Shown here in pieces: positions 7,808-15,878 of a stretch of 64,000 bases of DNA. The number at the start of each line of letters is the position of its first letter. The first letter of the stretch is position 1. The translations under genes and the position numbers were made by a program. The notes beneath the pieces were generated by a model. That model was not told the origin of the DNA and searched no databases. It saw nothing but the letters and a program-made list of their open reading frames with translations. The DNA is from JABDPF01 sp036351055 (lineage in GTDB: Bacteria > Pseudomonadota > Gammaproteobacteria > Xanthomonadales > SZUA-36), in contig JAZBOH010000125.1 in the NCBI GenBank assembly GCA_036351055.1, positions 62,001 to 126,000 on the forward strand, written 5' to 3'.

Positions 7808-9007
7808 TCATACTTTCTCCAGAACCGTCGCGATACCCTGGCCGACACCGACACACATCGTGCAAAGGGCCCGCCTGGAATCGCTTCGCAGCAACTGGTA
7901 AGCCGCCGTGGTCGCCAGGCGGGCGCCGCTCATGCCGAGCGGGTGGCCCAGTGCGATGGCGCCGCCCTGTGGGTTGATACGCGGATCATCGTCGGCCAGC
8001 CCGAGTTCGCGGCTGCAGGTCAGGGCCTGCGCGGCGAAAGCTTCGTTCAGTTCGATGATGTCCATGTCGTCCAGCGTCATGCCCAGGCGTTTGAGCAGTT
8101 TTTGCGTGGCCGGCACCGGGCCCAGGCCCATGATGCGGGGCGGTACGCCGGCGTAGGCGGTTCCCAGTACGCGCACCATCGGCGTCAGGCCGTGGCGGTT
8201 AACCGCTTCTTCCGAGGCCAGCAACAGGGCGGCGGCGCCGTCGTTGATGCCGGAGGCGTTGCCTGCGGTAATCGTACCGCCGGGGAATATCGTGCGCAGG
8301 GTCGCCAGCTTTTCAAGGCTGGACAGGCGCGGGTGCTCGTCCCGGTCGACGATCAGCGGTTCCTGCTTGCGTCTTGGAATCTCGACCGCGACGATTTCTT
8401 CGGCCAGGTAGCCGTTCTCTTGCGCGCGGGCTGCCTTCTCCTGGCTCCAGCAGGCAAAGCGGTCCTGGTCCTCGCGGCTGATCGAAAATTCTTCGGCCAG
8501 GTTTTCAGCAGTTTTTGGCATGGGCTCGGTGCCGTACATCGCGTCAAACTTACTGTTGATAAAGCGCCAGCCCATCGTGGTGTCTTCCATCGTGGGCGAA
8601 CGGTCGAAGGGACCATTGGCCTTGCCGATCACGAAAGGTGCGCGAGACATGCTTTCAACGCCGCCGGCGATGATCATTTCGGCCTCGCCGGTAAGAATGG
8701 CGTTGGCGCCAATGCCAACGGCGTTCAGACCTGAACTGCACAGGCGGTTTACCGTGCAGGCCGGCACTTCCGGTGGCAGGCCGGCCAGCAGGCTGGCCAT
8801 GCGGGCCACGTTGCGGTTGTCCTCGCCGGACTGGTTGGCACAACCGAGAAATACATCGTCTATCAACAGGGGATCGAGCTTCGAATTGCGCTCCATCAGG
8901 GTGCTGATGGGAACGGCCGCAAGGTCGTCGGTGCGCAGCGGTGCGAGGCATCCGCCATAACGGCCGACTGGCGTGCGAATGGCATCACAGATAAAAACGT
9001 TTTTCAT
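7808..9007 (-). CDS. pcaF: Thiolase, closest in look to 3-oxoadipyl-CoA thiolase PcaF
   Basis: 399 residues. The nucleophile is Cys90 in VNRLCSSGLNAVG; the C-terminal catalytic His is in GGAIALGHPLGMSGAR and the second Cys in CTMCVGVGQG. Stretches such as CANQSGEDNRNVARM and GGVESMSRAPFVIGKA match what I recall of PcaF, which splits 3-oxoadipyl-CoA to succinyl-CoA and acetyl-CoA. It is co-directional with the CoA-transferase, aminotransferase and aminomutase, so it is the likely terminal cleavage step. A palindromic repeat lies just upstream of its start. A different beta-ketoacyl-CoA substrate is possible. Confidence 0.88.
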   Translation of the reverse strand: MKNVFICDAIRTPVGRYGGCLAPLRTDDLAAVPISTLMERNSKLDPLLIDDVFLGCANQSGEDNRNVARMASLLAGLPPEVPACTVNRLCSSGLNAVGIGANAILTGEAEMIIAGGVESMSRAPFVIGKANGPFDRSPTMEDTTMGWRFINSKFDAMYGTEPMPKTAENLAEEFSISREDQDRFACWSQEKAARAQENGYLAEEIVAVEIPRRKQEPLIVDRDEHPRLSSLEKLATLRTIFPGGTITAGNASGINDGAAALLLASEEAVNRHGLTPMVRVLGTAYAGVPPRIMGLGPVPATQKLLKRLGMTLDDMDIIELNEAFAAQALTCSRELGLADDDPRINPQGGAIALGHPLGMSGARLATTAAYQLLRSDSRRALCTMCVGVGQGIATVLEKV

Positions 9008-9027
9008 GGTTTTGTCTCGTTAGTTCT

Positions 9028-9086
9028 GGGGTCAGAGTAGCTCAGCTACTCTGACCCCGGTTTTAGCTCAGCTACTCTGACCCCGG
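9028..9086. repeat. GGGGTCAGAGTA-family palindrome with partial tandem duplication
   Basis: Arms 9028-9042 and 9044-9058 are 15-base inverted copies with a one-base centre. The right part (9038-9060) is repeated exactly at 9064-9086, 26 bases later. It sits inside the operon between the aminotransferase and thiolase genes, where a transcript hairpin could lower downstream expression. Confidence 0.8.
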
Positions 9087-9098
9087 TCTGCGGCTTCC

Positions 9099-10454
9099 CT
9101 AGTCCCCGTTCTCGCGAACGAATTTCCGGATCTTGCGGAATCCACCAAGCAGTGTTTCTGCGAGCATGTCCACGTGTTTCTGTGTCATGGCCGTCGACAG
9201 GGCCCCGGAGCAGGTGTTCATCAGGATGAAGCCGTTGTCGAACAAATGATTTAGTAACAGTGCGGTGCATTTTTTCTCGACATCGGTGGTAAACGCATCG
9301 CGGTAGTTCTGCGGCGGCTCGGGTTTCATCTGCACGCGGAACATCGATCCGCTCCCGGTGACACAGGCGGGTATCCCGGAGACCTGGATCGCCTGGGTAA
9401 TGATGTCCCGGGTATAGGCCGCCAGTTTATTCAGTTTCTTCACCGCCGACCGGTCATACAATTCCATCGTGACCCGTCCCGCCGTCATGGTGATCGGGTT
9501 GGCGGAGAACGTGCCCGAGTGGGGGAACAGGACTTTCTCAGCCAGCGGATCCATGACGTCCATCACCTCGGCCTTTCCGGCCAGCGCGCCGACAGGAAAA
9601 CCGCCGCCGATAATCTTACCCATCGCGGTCAGGTCGGGGTTGATGGTGTGCCGCTCCTGGGCGCCGCCGTAGCCGCAGCGGAACGTGATGACCTCGTCGA
9701 GCACGAGCAGGGCACCGTTTTGACGTGTCCATGTCTCCAGGGCCTCGATGAATTCCTCGAACACGGGAACCAGCCCGACGCGATGTGGCATCAGGTCGAT
9801 CAATACGCAGGCCACGTCGTCTTTGTGTTCATCGAGGATGGCCACGGCATTTTCAGGGTCATTGAAGGGGATAACCACCACGTCATCCAGCGCCGCCTGT
9901 GGGGTGCCATAGGCCACCGGCACGCTCGCGGGATGTTCTTTTTCGCCCCAGTTTTTCGGCGTTGGACACTGGCTGACCTCGGCATAGTCGTACAGCCCGT
10001 GGTAGGCACCCTCGACCTTGGCGATCTTGGGACGGCCGGTGTAAGCGCGCGCTGCCTTCAGGCAGGCCATCACGGCCTCGGTGCCGGAGTTGGCGAAACG
10101 GATTTTCTCGAAGTGCTCGTTACGGCTGAGCAGGTGCTCCGCATAGAGGATTTCCTGCTCGGTGCCGACGGCAAACGCGGTGCCTTTTGCCAGTTGCGCC
10201 GTAACGGCTTCCACCACTTTGGGGTGAGCGTGTCCGTGGATCAGCGAGGCCATATTATTGGAAAAATCGATCCGGCGGACGCCTTCAATATCCGTCACCC
10301 AGCAGCCTTTTCCGCTCGCGGCGTAGACCGGGTGTGGCTTGCGCAGGATCGTATTGCGGCTGCAGCCGCCGGGCATGATCTTGAGCGCCCTTTCATAGAG
10401 CGCCGCGCTTTGTGAGCCTGCCTGGACTTCGTCTTTCGAAACGTCGTGTTTCAT
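9099..10454 (-). CDS. Class III PLP aminotransferase, glutamate-1-semialdehyde-aminomutase-like, probable beta-amino acid aminotransferase
   Basis: 451 residues with the class III plan: ANSGTEAVMACLKAARA (phosphate site, about 121-137), VEGAYHGLYDY, LLVLDEVITFR (about 249-259) and PLP lysine Lys280 in TAMGKIIGGGFPVG. The ATG at 10454 is preferred, with AAGGA 6 bases upstream; a nearby ATG at 10460 is too close to that site. Known beta-phenylalanine aminotransferases belong to this same subgroup, and hemL-like genes for heme synthesis are not embedded in CoA-transferase operons. The context argues for removing the amino group of the aminomutase product to give a beta-keto acid. Confidence 0.82.
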   Translation of the reverse strand: MKHDVSKDEVQAGSQSAALYERALKIMPGGCSRNTILRKPHPVYAASGKGCWVTDIEGVRRIDFSNNMASLIHGHAHPKVVEAVTAQLAKGTAFAVGTEQEILYAEHLLSRNEHFEKIRFANSGTEAVMACLKAARAYTGRPKIAKVEGAYHGLYDYAEVSQCPTPKNWGEKEHPASVPVAYGTPQAALDDVVVIPFNDPENAVAILDEHKDDVACVLIDLMPHRVGLVPVFEEFIEALETWTRQNGALLVLDEVITFRCGYGGAQERHTINPDLTAMGKIIGGGFPVGALAGKAEVMDVMDPLAEKVLFPHSGTFSANPITMTAGRVTMELYDRSAVKKLNKLAAYTRDIITQAIQVSGIPACVTGSGSMFRVQMKPEPPQNYRDAFTTDVEKKCTALLLNHLFDNGFILMNTCSGALSTAMTQKHVDMLAETLLGGFRKIRKFVRENGD

Positions 10455-10470
10455 GGCCATTCCTTGTCTG

Positions 10471-11145
10471 TCAGGAGTCAGATGCCAGTAGCCTGGCGCC
10501 TGTTCTCTGCTGCACGTAGTCGAGATCAATCCCGGGGGCCAGCTCGACCAGCTTGAATCCTTCAGGCGTCACGTCGATCACGGCCAGGTCGGTGTAGATC
10601 CGGCTGACGACGCGGACGCCTGTTAACGGAAAGGTGCAGTGCTCCATCAGCTTGGGGTCGCCCTTCTTGGTGACGTGCTGGGTGATGACATAGATGGTTT
10701 TTACCCCGGCCACCAGGTCCATGGCTCCACCGACCGCCGGAATGGAACCCGGTGCGCCGGTTGACCAGTTGGCCAGGTCGCCATTTTCCGCCACCTGCAT
10801 GGCGCCCAGGACACAGATATCCAGGTGTCCGCCGCGGATCATGGAGAAACTGTCGGCATGGTGGAAGTAGGCCGCGCCGGGGATCGCCGAAATACGTTTC
10901 TTGCCCGCGTTGATCAGTTCGGGTTCACCGCCGTCATCCGCTACCGGACCCATACCGAGCAGCCCGTTTTCGGTGTGGTAGATGACCTCGCGGCCTTCCG
11001 GCACGAATCGTGCGACCAGTTCGGGGATGCCGATGCCCAGGTTGACGTAGGCGCCGTTGGGGATGTCCAGCGCAGCGCGTTGGGCCATCTCTTCGCGGGT
11101 CCAGCCGATCGTCTCTTCCGGCAGGGTGCTTGCGGTGTCATTCAT
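10471..11145 (-). CDS. pcaJ: 3-oxoacid CoA-transferase subunit B, PcaJ-like
   Basis: 224 residues. The catalytic Glu is Glu59 in the motif ENGLLGMGP. The long stretch FFHHADSFSM/RGGHLD and GSIPAVGGAMDL reads like PcaJ (3-oxoadipate:succinyl-CoA transferase beta subunit); here the first part is YFHHADSFSMIRGGHLD. The ATG at 11145 overlaps the TGA of subunit A as ATGA, with GGGAGGAC six bases upstream, so both subunits are translationally coupled. It activates a beta-keto acid with CoA from succinyl-CoA. Acetoacetate as substrate (AtoA-like) is the main alternative. Confidence 0.88.
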   Translation of the reverse strand: MNDTASTLPEETIGWTREEMAQRAALDIPNGAYVNLGIGIPELVARFVPEGREVIYHTENGLLGMGPVADDGGEPELINAGKKRISAIPGAAYFHHADSFSMIRGGHLDICVLGAMQVAENGDLANWSTGAPGSIPAVGGAMDLVAGVKTIYVITQHVTKKGDPKLMEHCTFPLTGVRVVSRIYTDLAVIDVTPEGFKLVELAPGIDLDYVQQRTGARLLASDS

Positions 11146-11852
11146 GGGTATGTCCTCCCTTCCGCGACCAGCAGGGACTCGTGCAGGGGGTCGGAGACCT
11201 CGACGATGCTGTTCACGAAGATACCCGGGGTGACGACGCACTCCGGGTCAATAGCGCCGACCGGTACGATGGCCCGCGCCTGCACGATAGTCCGGCGGCC
11301 GGCCATGGCCATGATGGGTGCAAAATTGCGAGCGGTTTTGTTAAAGACCAGGTTGCCCAGGCGGTCGGCCTGCCGGCACTTGATCAGTGTGAAATCAGCG
11401 GTCAGGCCATACTCCATTACGTAGTCCTGTCCATTGAACCGGCGGACTTCCTTGCCCTCGGCCAACGGCGTACCGACCGAGGAAGGTGTATAAAAGGCCG
11501 GTATGCCGGCGCCACCGGCGCGGATGCGCTCGGCCAGCGTGCCCTGGGGCACCAGTTCCAGCTCGATCTCGTCGGCCCGGTACAGTTCCGGAAAGACCAG
11601 CGAATTGGCGGTGCGTGGGAAGGAGCAGATCATCTTTGCAACCTGCCGGTTTTCAATCAAGGCGGCCAGGCCGACGTGGCCGCTGCCGGTATTGTTGTTA
11701 ACCACCGTCAGATTATTTGTGCCCTGGTCGATCAGGGCATGGATCAGTTCGATGGGGCTGCCGGCTTCACCGAAGCCGCCGATCATCACCGTGGCGCCTT
11801 CGAAGATATCCCTGACGGCGTCAGCAGGTGAAGCGATTTGCTTGTTGATCAT
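11142..11852 (-). CDS. pcaI: 3-oxoacid CoA-transferase subunit A, PcaI-like
   Basis: 236 residues beginning MINKQIASPADAV. The family motif is TVMIGGFGEAGSPIELI (about 21-37), followed by ICSFPR, IELELVPQG, LAERIRAGGAGI and GTPLAEGKEVR, in the order I recall for PcaI. GGAGG lies 9 bases upstream of the ATG. It pairs with the overlapping subunit B. The aminomutase gene ends 18 bases upstream. The stronger resemblance to PcaI than to generic AtoD suggests a dicarboxylic beta-keto acid, but only a tree would decide. Confidence 0.88.
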   Translation of the reverse strand: MINKQIASPADAVRDIFEGATVMIGGFGEAGSPIELIHALIDQGTNNLTVVNNNTGSGHVGLAALIENRQVAKMICSFPRTANSLVFPELYRADEIELELVPQGTLAERIRAGGAGIPAFYTPSSVGTPLAEGKEVRRFNGQDYVMEYGLTADFTLIKCRQADRLGNLVFNKTARNFAPIMAMAGRRTIVQARAIVPVGAIDPECVVTPGIFVNSIVEVSDPLHESLLVAEGRTYP

Positions 11853-11870
11853 GGTTAAATGCCTCCGGGT

Positions 11871-13316
11871 TCAGCCCGCTTTTTTCACCTTGTCTGCGAT
11901 GACCTGCTGGCGCAGCTCCTCGGGGTCGTGGTACAGGCCGAGTTCGTCGTAGACCACGCGGTCTTCATAGCCGCTGAACCAGATGGCGTCCGGGTTGCGG
12001 CCGACGATGCAGACCTTGCCGCGGTCCGTGGCGGCGGCCGCGCTGCGCAGCAGCTTGAAGATCACGAAACCGTTCTCGGTGTTCGGCACCCCTGGCAGCG
12101 GATAATGGGTGACCGCATTGACCTCGGTTTTACCCTTGTAGTGCGTGATCGAAAGGCGCGCGTGGCTCTCGACACCGGACAGACCCTTTTGTGATTCATT
12201 CAGGCAGTACCAGGCCTCTTCGATGGGAACGTTGAAATTCTTGTGACCGATGATGTCGCGGCCGCAGAAGAAATAGTGGTTCTCGATGCCATTGCGCTTC
12301 ATCTCACGCTGCAGGATGCGCAGGATGTCCGGGTCGTTGTTGATGTCCTTGATGATCGGCGCCTGGTTTTCGATGTTGAGGTAGTCGCGTCCGGTAATCT
12401 TGCGCACGGCGCGCCTGGTATCCGGCACCCACTCGAGGCCGCCGCCGGGGTTGTCGATGTAGTCACCGTTGTCTGCTTTCAGAAGGAACTCGTCGGGGTG
12501 GTTGAAGTGGATGACGATACGGATGTTCACGTCCGGCCAGATGGCGTGGAACTTGTCCAGCATATCGAAGAAACCCGCGTCGAAGCGATTTGGGAAAAAG
12601 GCCAGTTCCTTGGTGCCGATGCGGATCTGCTCGATGCCGGACTCGGCCAGTGCGCTGAGCCACTGGGCAATGTTCTTGTTGCTGAGCACCATCGGGTCGC
12701 CGCCGGACATCAGGATTTCGCGCAGCTTTTCACGGCCGGAAACGGGGTGGCGCCCGCCGTTCTCCGCGACCTGCCGGTTGTGCTCGATGATGTAGTCGGT
12801 TACGTCCTTGATCTGCGCCAGGCCCTTGACCGCGACCGTGCCGTCATGACGTTCGACTTCCTTGCGCGCCACCAGTTCTTCGCGGTAGCAGAAGCGGCAA
12901 TGGGCGGAGCAGGTTGAAGCCACGTAAGCCAGTCCGATCTCGTACTTGTGCAGTAGGCCCTCGACCGGGCTGTAATCCATCTGGTGGCCCGGGTCCTCTG
13001 CGCCGGCCAGTTCCAGCGTCTCGCGCGGGTTAGCCTTGACCAGGGTTTGCAGCGGCTTGCTGTTCCTGGCCCGCTCGAAGTAGTGGCGCGTCATCTTCAC
13101 CGGCATGCGTTTCTCGACATCGAGTTCGGTGCCGGTCAGGGCGGACAGCTCTTTCAGTTCAATCGGGCTGTAAAAACCCTTCATATCGTCGGGCGCGCTG
13201 CCATCGACAAATTTCTTGATGCCGGTAATGATCTGCCGGTCGTATTTTCCGTTCTCGATCGAGTCCAGGAAGGCCTGCTCTTTCTCGGAGGGCTGGTACT
13301 TTACTTTTTTCAACAT
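11871..13316 (-). CDS. kamA: KamA-family radical SAM 2,3-aminomutase with altered substrate site
   Basis: 481 residues. The radical SAM cluster is CxxxCxxC at Cys136, Cys140 and Cys143 (CSAHCRFCYRE), followed by LMSGGDPMVL, as in lysine 2,3-aminomutases. The PLP lysine is expected near HYKGKTEV (Lys394 or Lys396). By eye, the two Asp residues that hold the lysine side chain in the clostridial enzyme align with Asn327 (IKDINN) and Ser389, so lysine may not be the substrate. The ATG at 13316 has GCGGAG 5 bases upstream. It is the first gene of the operon and divergent from a LysR gene. Confidence 0.85.
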   Translation of the reverse strand: MLKKVKYQPSEKEQAFLDSIENGKYDRQIITGIKKFVDGSAPDDMKGFYSPIELKELSALTGTELDVEKRMPVKMTRHYFERARNSKPLQTLVKANPRETLELAGAEDPGHQMDYSPVEGLLHKYEIGLAYVASTCSAHCRFCYREELVARKEVERHDGTVAVKGLAQIKDVTDYIIEHNRQVAENGGRHPVSGREKLREILMSGGDPMVLSNKNIAQWLSALAESGIEQIRIGTKELAFFPNRFDAGFFDMLDKFHAIWPDVNIRIVIHFNHPDEFLLKADNGDYIDNPGGGLEWVPDTRRAVRKITGRDYLNIENQAPIIKDINNDPDILRILQREMKRNGIENHYFFCGRDIIGHKNFNVPIEEAWYCLNESQKGLSGVESHARLSITHYKGKTEVNAVTHYPLPGVPNTENGFVIFKLLRSAAAATDRGKVCIVGRNPDAIWFSGYEDRVVYDELGLYHDPEELRQQVIADKVKKAG

Positions 13317-13329
13317 GTTCGCTCCGCTA

Positions 13330-13434
13330 ATCACTGATACATATGACGGTTAGTATTCGATTGTCTGATCACTGATATTTGTGTTCAAGTCTGTTTTATT
13401 TAGATAAAGCAATATTAAACAAGGAATATATTCC
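13330..13434. promoter_or_regulatory. Divergent kamA/lysR control region with direct repeats and a palindrome
   Basis: The 190-base AT-rich intergenic region holds two exact copies of ATCACTGATA (13330-13339 and 13368-13377) 38 bases apart, and the perfect palindrome GGAATATATTCC at 13423-13434. LysR-type regulators commonly bind such paired sites between their own gene and a divergent target. The actual binding site was not determined. Confidence 0.45.
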
Positions 13435-13506
13435 GTATATTGAGATAGGTCACATGGTGGATCAATCGACTTTAAATCACAATATTAGTGAGTTAAGGTA
13501 ATGGAT

Positions 13507-14406
13507 ATGAGCCAGCAAAGAAGACTGCTGCCCAGCACGAGCATGTTGCTCGCTTTCGAGGCGGCCGCACGGACCGGCAGCTTTACCGAAGCCGCCGCCG
13601 AGCTGAACCTGACCCAGGGCGCTGTCAGCCGCCAGGTGCGTGCCCTGGAGGGACAACTGGGGGTGGAATTGTTTGCGCGCGTGCGCAAATCCGTGTGCCT
13701 GACCGAGGCAGGCCGCCGCTACGCCGACGAGATCGAAAAAGGCCTGCAAATCATTCGCCTGGCTTCGCTTAACGCGATGACCGACCAGCGGGGCGGGACA
13801 CTGAACCTGGCCATCCTGCCCACCTTCGGCACACGTTGGCTGATCCCGCGCTTTCCGGCATTTCTGCAGATGCACCCGGATATCACGGTGAACTTCACCT
13901 CCAAGTTTTCTCCCTTCGATTTCAAGAAGGAAAACCTGCACGCGGCCATCCACTTCGGCCGCAGCGACTGGCCCGGTACCGTGAGCACCTTCCTGATGCG
14001 CGAGGAAACCCTGCCCGTCGGATCGCCACGCCTGCTGGCGGAGCGCGAAATCGAACAGGCCGGCGATCTTTCGGACGTACCGCTGCTGCACCTGGAAACA
14101 CGGCCCCAGGCGTGGAGCGAGTGGTTCGAGGCCGGTGGGCTGGAGGCACCCGCGGCGAAAGGCATGGTATTCGAAGAGATTTCCACCCTTGCGCAAGCCA
14201 CCGTGGCCGGGCTGGGCATCGCCCTGTTGCCGCGGTTCCTGATCGAGAGCGAACTGGAAAGCAGTGACCTGGCCATTGCGCTGGACCGGCCGCTGAAGAG
14301 CACCTTTGCATATTACCTGGTAACGCCGGCCGACAAGGTAGACTATGCTCCGCTGGTCGCTTTCAAAGAATGGTTGCTGGACGTCATTCAGAAAGGCGGC
14401 CGTTGA
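13507..14406 (+). CDS. LysR-family transcriptional regulator, GcvA-like
   Basis: 299 residues with an N-terminal winged helix (AFEAAARTGSFTEAAAELNLTQGAVSRQVRALEGQLGVELF in overlapping pieces, about residues 15-55) and a periplasmic-binding-protein-like effector domain from about 90. The ATG at 13507 sits 8 bases after AAGG; an in-frame ATG at 13501 is too close to it. The gene is divergent from the aminomutase operon across 190 bases, so it is the probable regulator of that operon. The effector could be an amino acid, beta-amino acid or beta-keto acid. Confidence 0.88.
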   Translation: MSQQRRLLPSTSMLLAFEAAARTGSFTEAAAELNLTQGAVSRQVRALEGQLGVELFARVRKSVCLTEAGRRYADEIEKGLQIIRLASLNAMTDQRGGTLNLAILPTFGTRWLIPRFPAFLQMHPDITVNFTSKFSPFDFKKENLHAAIHFGRSDWPGTVSTFLMREETLPVGSPRLLAEREIEQAGDLSDVPLLHLETRPQAWSEWFEAGGLEAPAAKGMVFEEISTLAQATVAGLGIALLPRFLIESELESSDLAIALDRPLKSTFAYYLVTPADKVDYAPLVAFKEWLLDVIQKGGR

Positions 14407-14449
14407 CCTCCACCCTTTTTCCACGATGAACCCAGGGGAACCTTCCAGG

Positions 14450-15832
14450 ATGAACCAGAAAACGTTTGCCGCACTGAAGCTCCATCCCGGCTTGCTCTCC
14501 AACCTCGAGTCACTGGGTTACCAGACCATGACCCCGATTCAGGCACAGAGCCTGCCGCACGTCTTGCAGGGCGATGATGTTATTGCCCAGGCCAAAACCG
14601 GTTCGGGGAAAACGGCCGCTTTCGGGCTCGGGTTGCTGGAAAAACTCGACGTGAAACGATTCCGCGTGCAGTCGCTGGTGCTGTGCCCGACGCGGGAACT
14701 GGCCGACCAGGTAGCCCGGGAAATGCGGCGCCTGGCGCGCGCCATCCACAACATAAAAATACTCACGCTCTGCGGCGGCATGCCCTTCGGCCCGCAGGTC
14801 GGTTCGCTGGAGCATGGTGCGCATATCGTGGTGGGAACACCGGGGCGGATCGAAGAGCACCTGCGCAAGGGCACGCTGAAACTGGATCACGTCGATACCC
14901 TGGTGCTGGACGAGGCGGACCGGATGCTGGACATGGGATTTCAGCAGTCGGTGGACGCCATCGTCGCGCAGATCCCGAAAAACCGCCAGACGCTGTTATT
15001 CAGCGCCACCTACCCCGAGCAGATCCAGGGCCTGGCCAGGCGCGTGATGCGGCAGCCGGTTATGATCGAGGCCAAATCGAAACACGACGAGCACAGCATC
15101 CGGCAACGGTTTTACCGTTTCGAACAGAACAAGCAGCGCCCGACCATGCTGCGCCTGTTGCTGCTCAAGTTCCGGCCGGAGTCGGCGCTTGTATTCTGCA
15201 ATACCAAGCGTGAAACCGACGAGGTGGCGGATGAACTGCGCAGCCACGGAATCAGCGCCCTGGCGCTGCATGGCGACCTGGAGCAACGGGAACGGGACCA
15301 GATGCTGGTCCGTTTTTCCAACCGGAGCGCATCCGTGCTGGTCGCTACCGATGTCGCCGCGCGCGGCCTGGATATCGACCAGCTGGACGCGGTAATCAAT
15401 TACCACATGGCCCGTGACCCCGAGGTGCACGTACACCGCATCGGACGCACCGGGCGCGCGGGCCACAAGGGACTGGCCTGCACGCTGTTCAGCGCCAGTG
15501 AAGACTACCGGGCCGCAAGGCTGGAAGAATACCTGGACCGGAAGATTGAAGTGGAGGCGCTGCCGCCATTCAGTCTGCTCGAGAAACCGGCCTACCGACC
15601 GCCCATGGTAACTCTGCAGATCGACGGCGGACGGAAGCAGAAGGTCAGGCCGGGCGATATCCTGGGTGCGCTGACCGGAGAAAATGGAATCGCCGGGAAG
15701 CAGGTAGGGAAGATCAACATCTTCGAGAATTGCGCCTACGTCGCAGTCAACCGTGACGCGGCCAAGCCCGCGCTGAGAAAACTCGGTTCCGGAAGACTCA
15801 AAGGCCGCATGTTCCGGGTGCGGCGCGTCTGA
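14450..15832 (+). CDS. dbpA: ATP-dependent RNA helicase DbpA
   Basis: 460 residues, close to the length of E. coli DbpA. It has all DEAD-box motifs in order: TPIQAQ, AKTGSGKT, PTRELADQ, TPGRI, DEAD, SAT, HGDLEQRERD, ATDVAARGLD and HRIGRTGRAG. The C-terminal DbpA RNA-binding domain (LQIDGGRKQKVRPGDILGA onward) targets 23S rRNA hairpin 92 in the family. The start at 14450 gives the family N-terminus (NQKTFAALKLHPGLL); AGGGGAA lies 9 bases before it. It acts in 50S ribosomal subunit assembly. Confidence 0.93.
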   Translation: MNQKTFAALKLHPGLLSNLESLGYQTMTPIQAQSLPHVLQGDDVIAQAKTGSGKTAAFGLGLLEKLDVKRFRVQSLVLCPTRELADQVAREMRRLARAIHNIKILTLCGGMPFGPQVGSLEHGAHIVVGTPGRIEEHLRKGTLKLDHVDTLVLDEADRMLDMGFQQSVDAIVAQIPKNRQTLLFSATYPEQIQGLARRVMRQPVMIEAKSKHDEHSIRQRFYRFEQNKQRPTMLRLLLLKFRPESALVFCNTKRETDEVADELRSHGISALALHGDLEQRERDQMLVRFSNRSASVLVATDVAARGLDIDQLDAVINYHMARDPEVHVHRIGRTGRAGHKGLACTLFSASEDYRAARLEEYLDRKIEVEALPPFSLLEKPAYRPPMVTLQIDGGRKQKVRPGDILGALTGENGIAGKQVGKINIFENCAYVAVNRDAAKPALRKLGSGRLKGRMFRVRRV

Positions 15833-15838
15833 AAACAG

Positions 15839-15868
15839 GGGGTCAGAGTAAAGCTTTACTCTGACCCC
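15839..15868. repeat. GGGGTCAGAGTA-family perfect palindrome
   Basis: A 30-base perfect palindrome made of two 15-base arms (15839-15853 and 15854-15868). It lies between the converging dbpA and RND transporter genes and may end transcription from both sides. Confidence 0.75.
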
Positions 15869-15878
15869 GGTCTTGCCA

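Noticed and set aside
9099..10454. The aminotransferase as HemL of heme synthesis.
   Set aside because: The fold is shared, but its place inside a CoA-transferase, thiolase and aminomutase operon fits a catabolic aminotransferase better.
7007..13316. The kamA operon as the clostridial lysine fermentation pathway.
   Set aside because: There are no lysine 5,6-aminomutase (kamD/kamE), kdd or kce genes, and the lysine-binding Asp residues are not seen.
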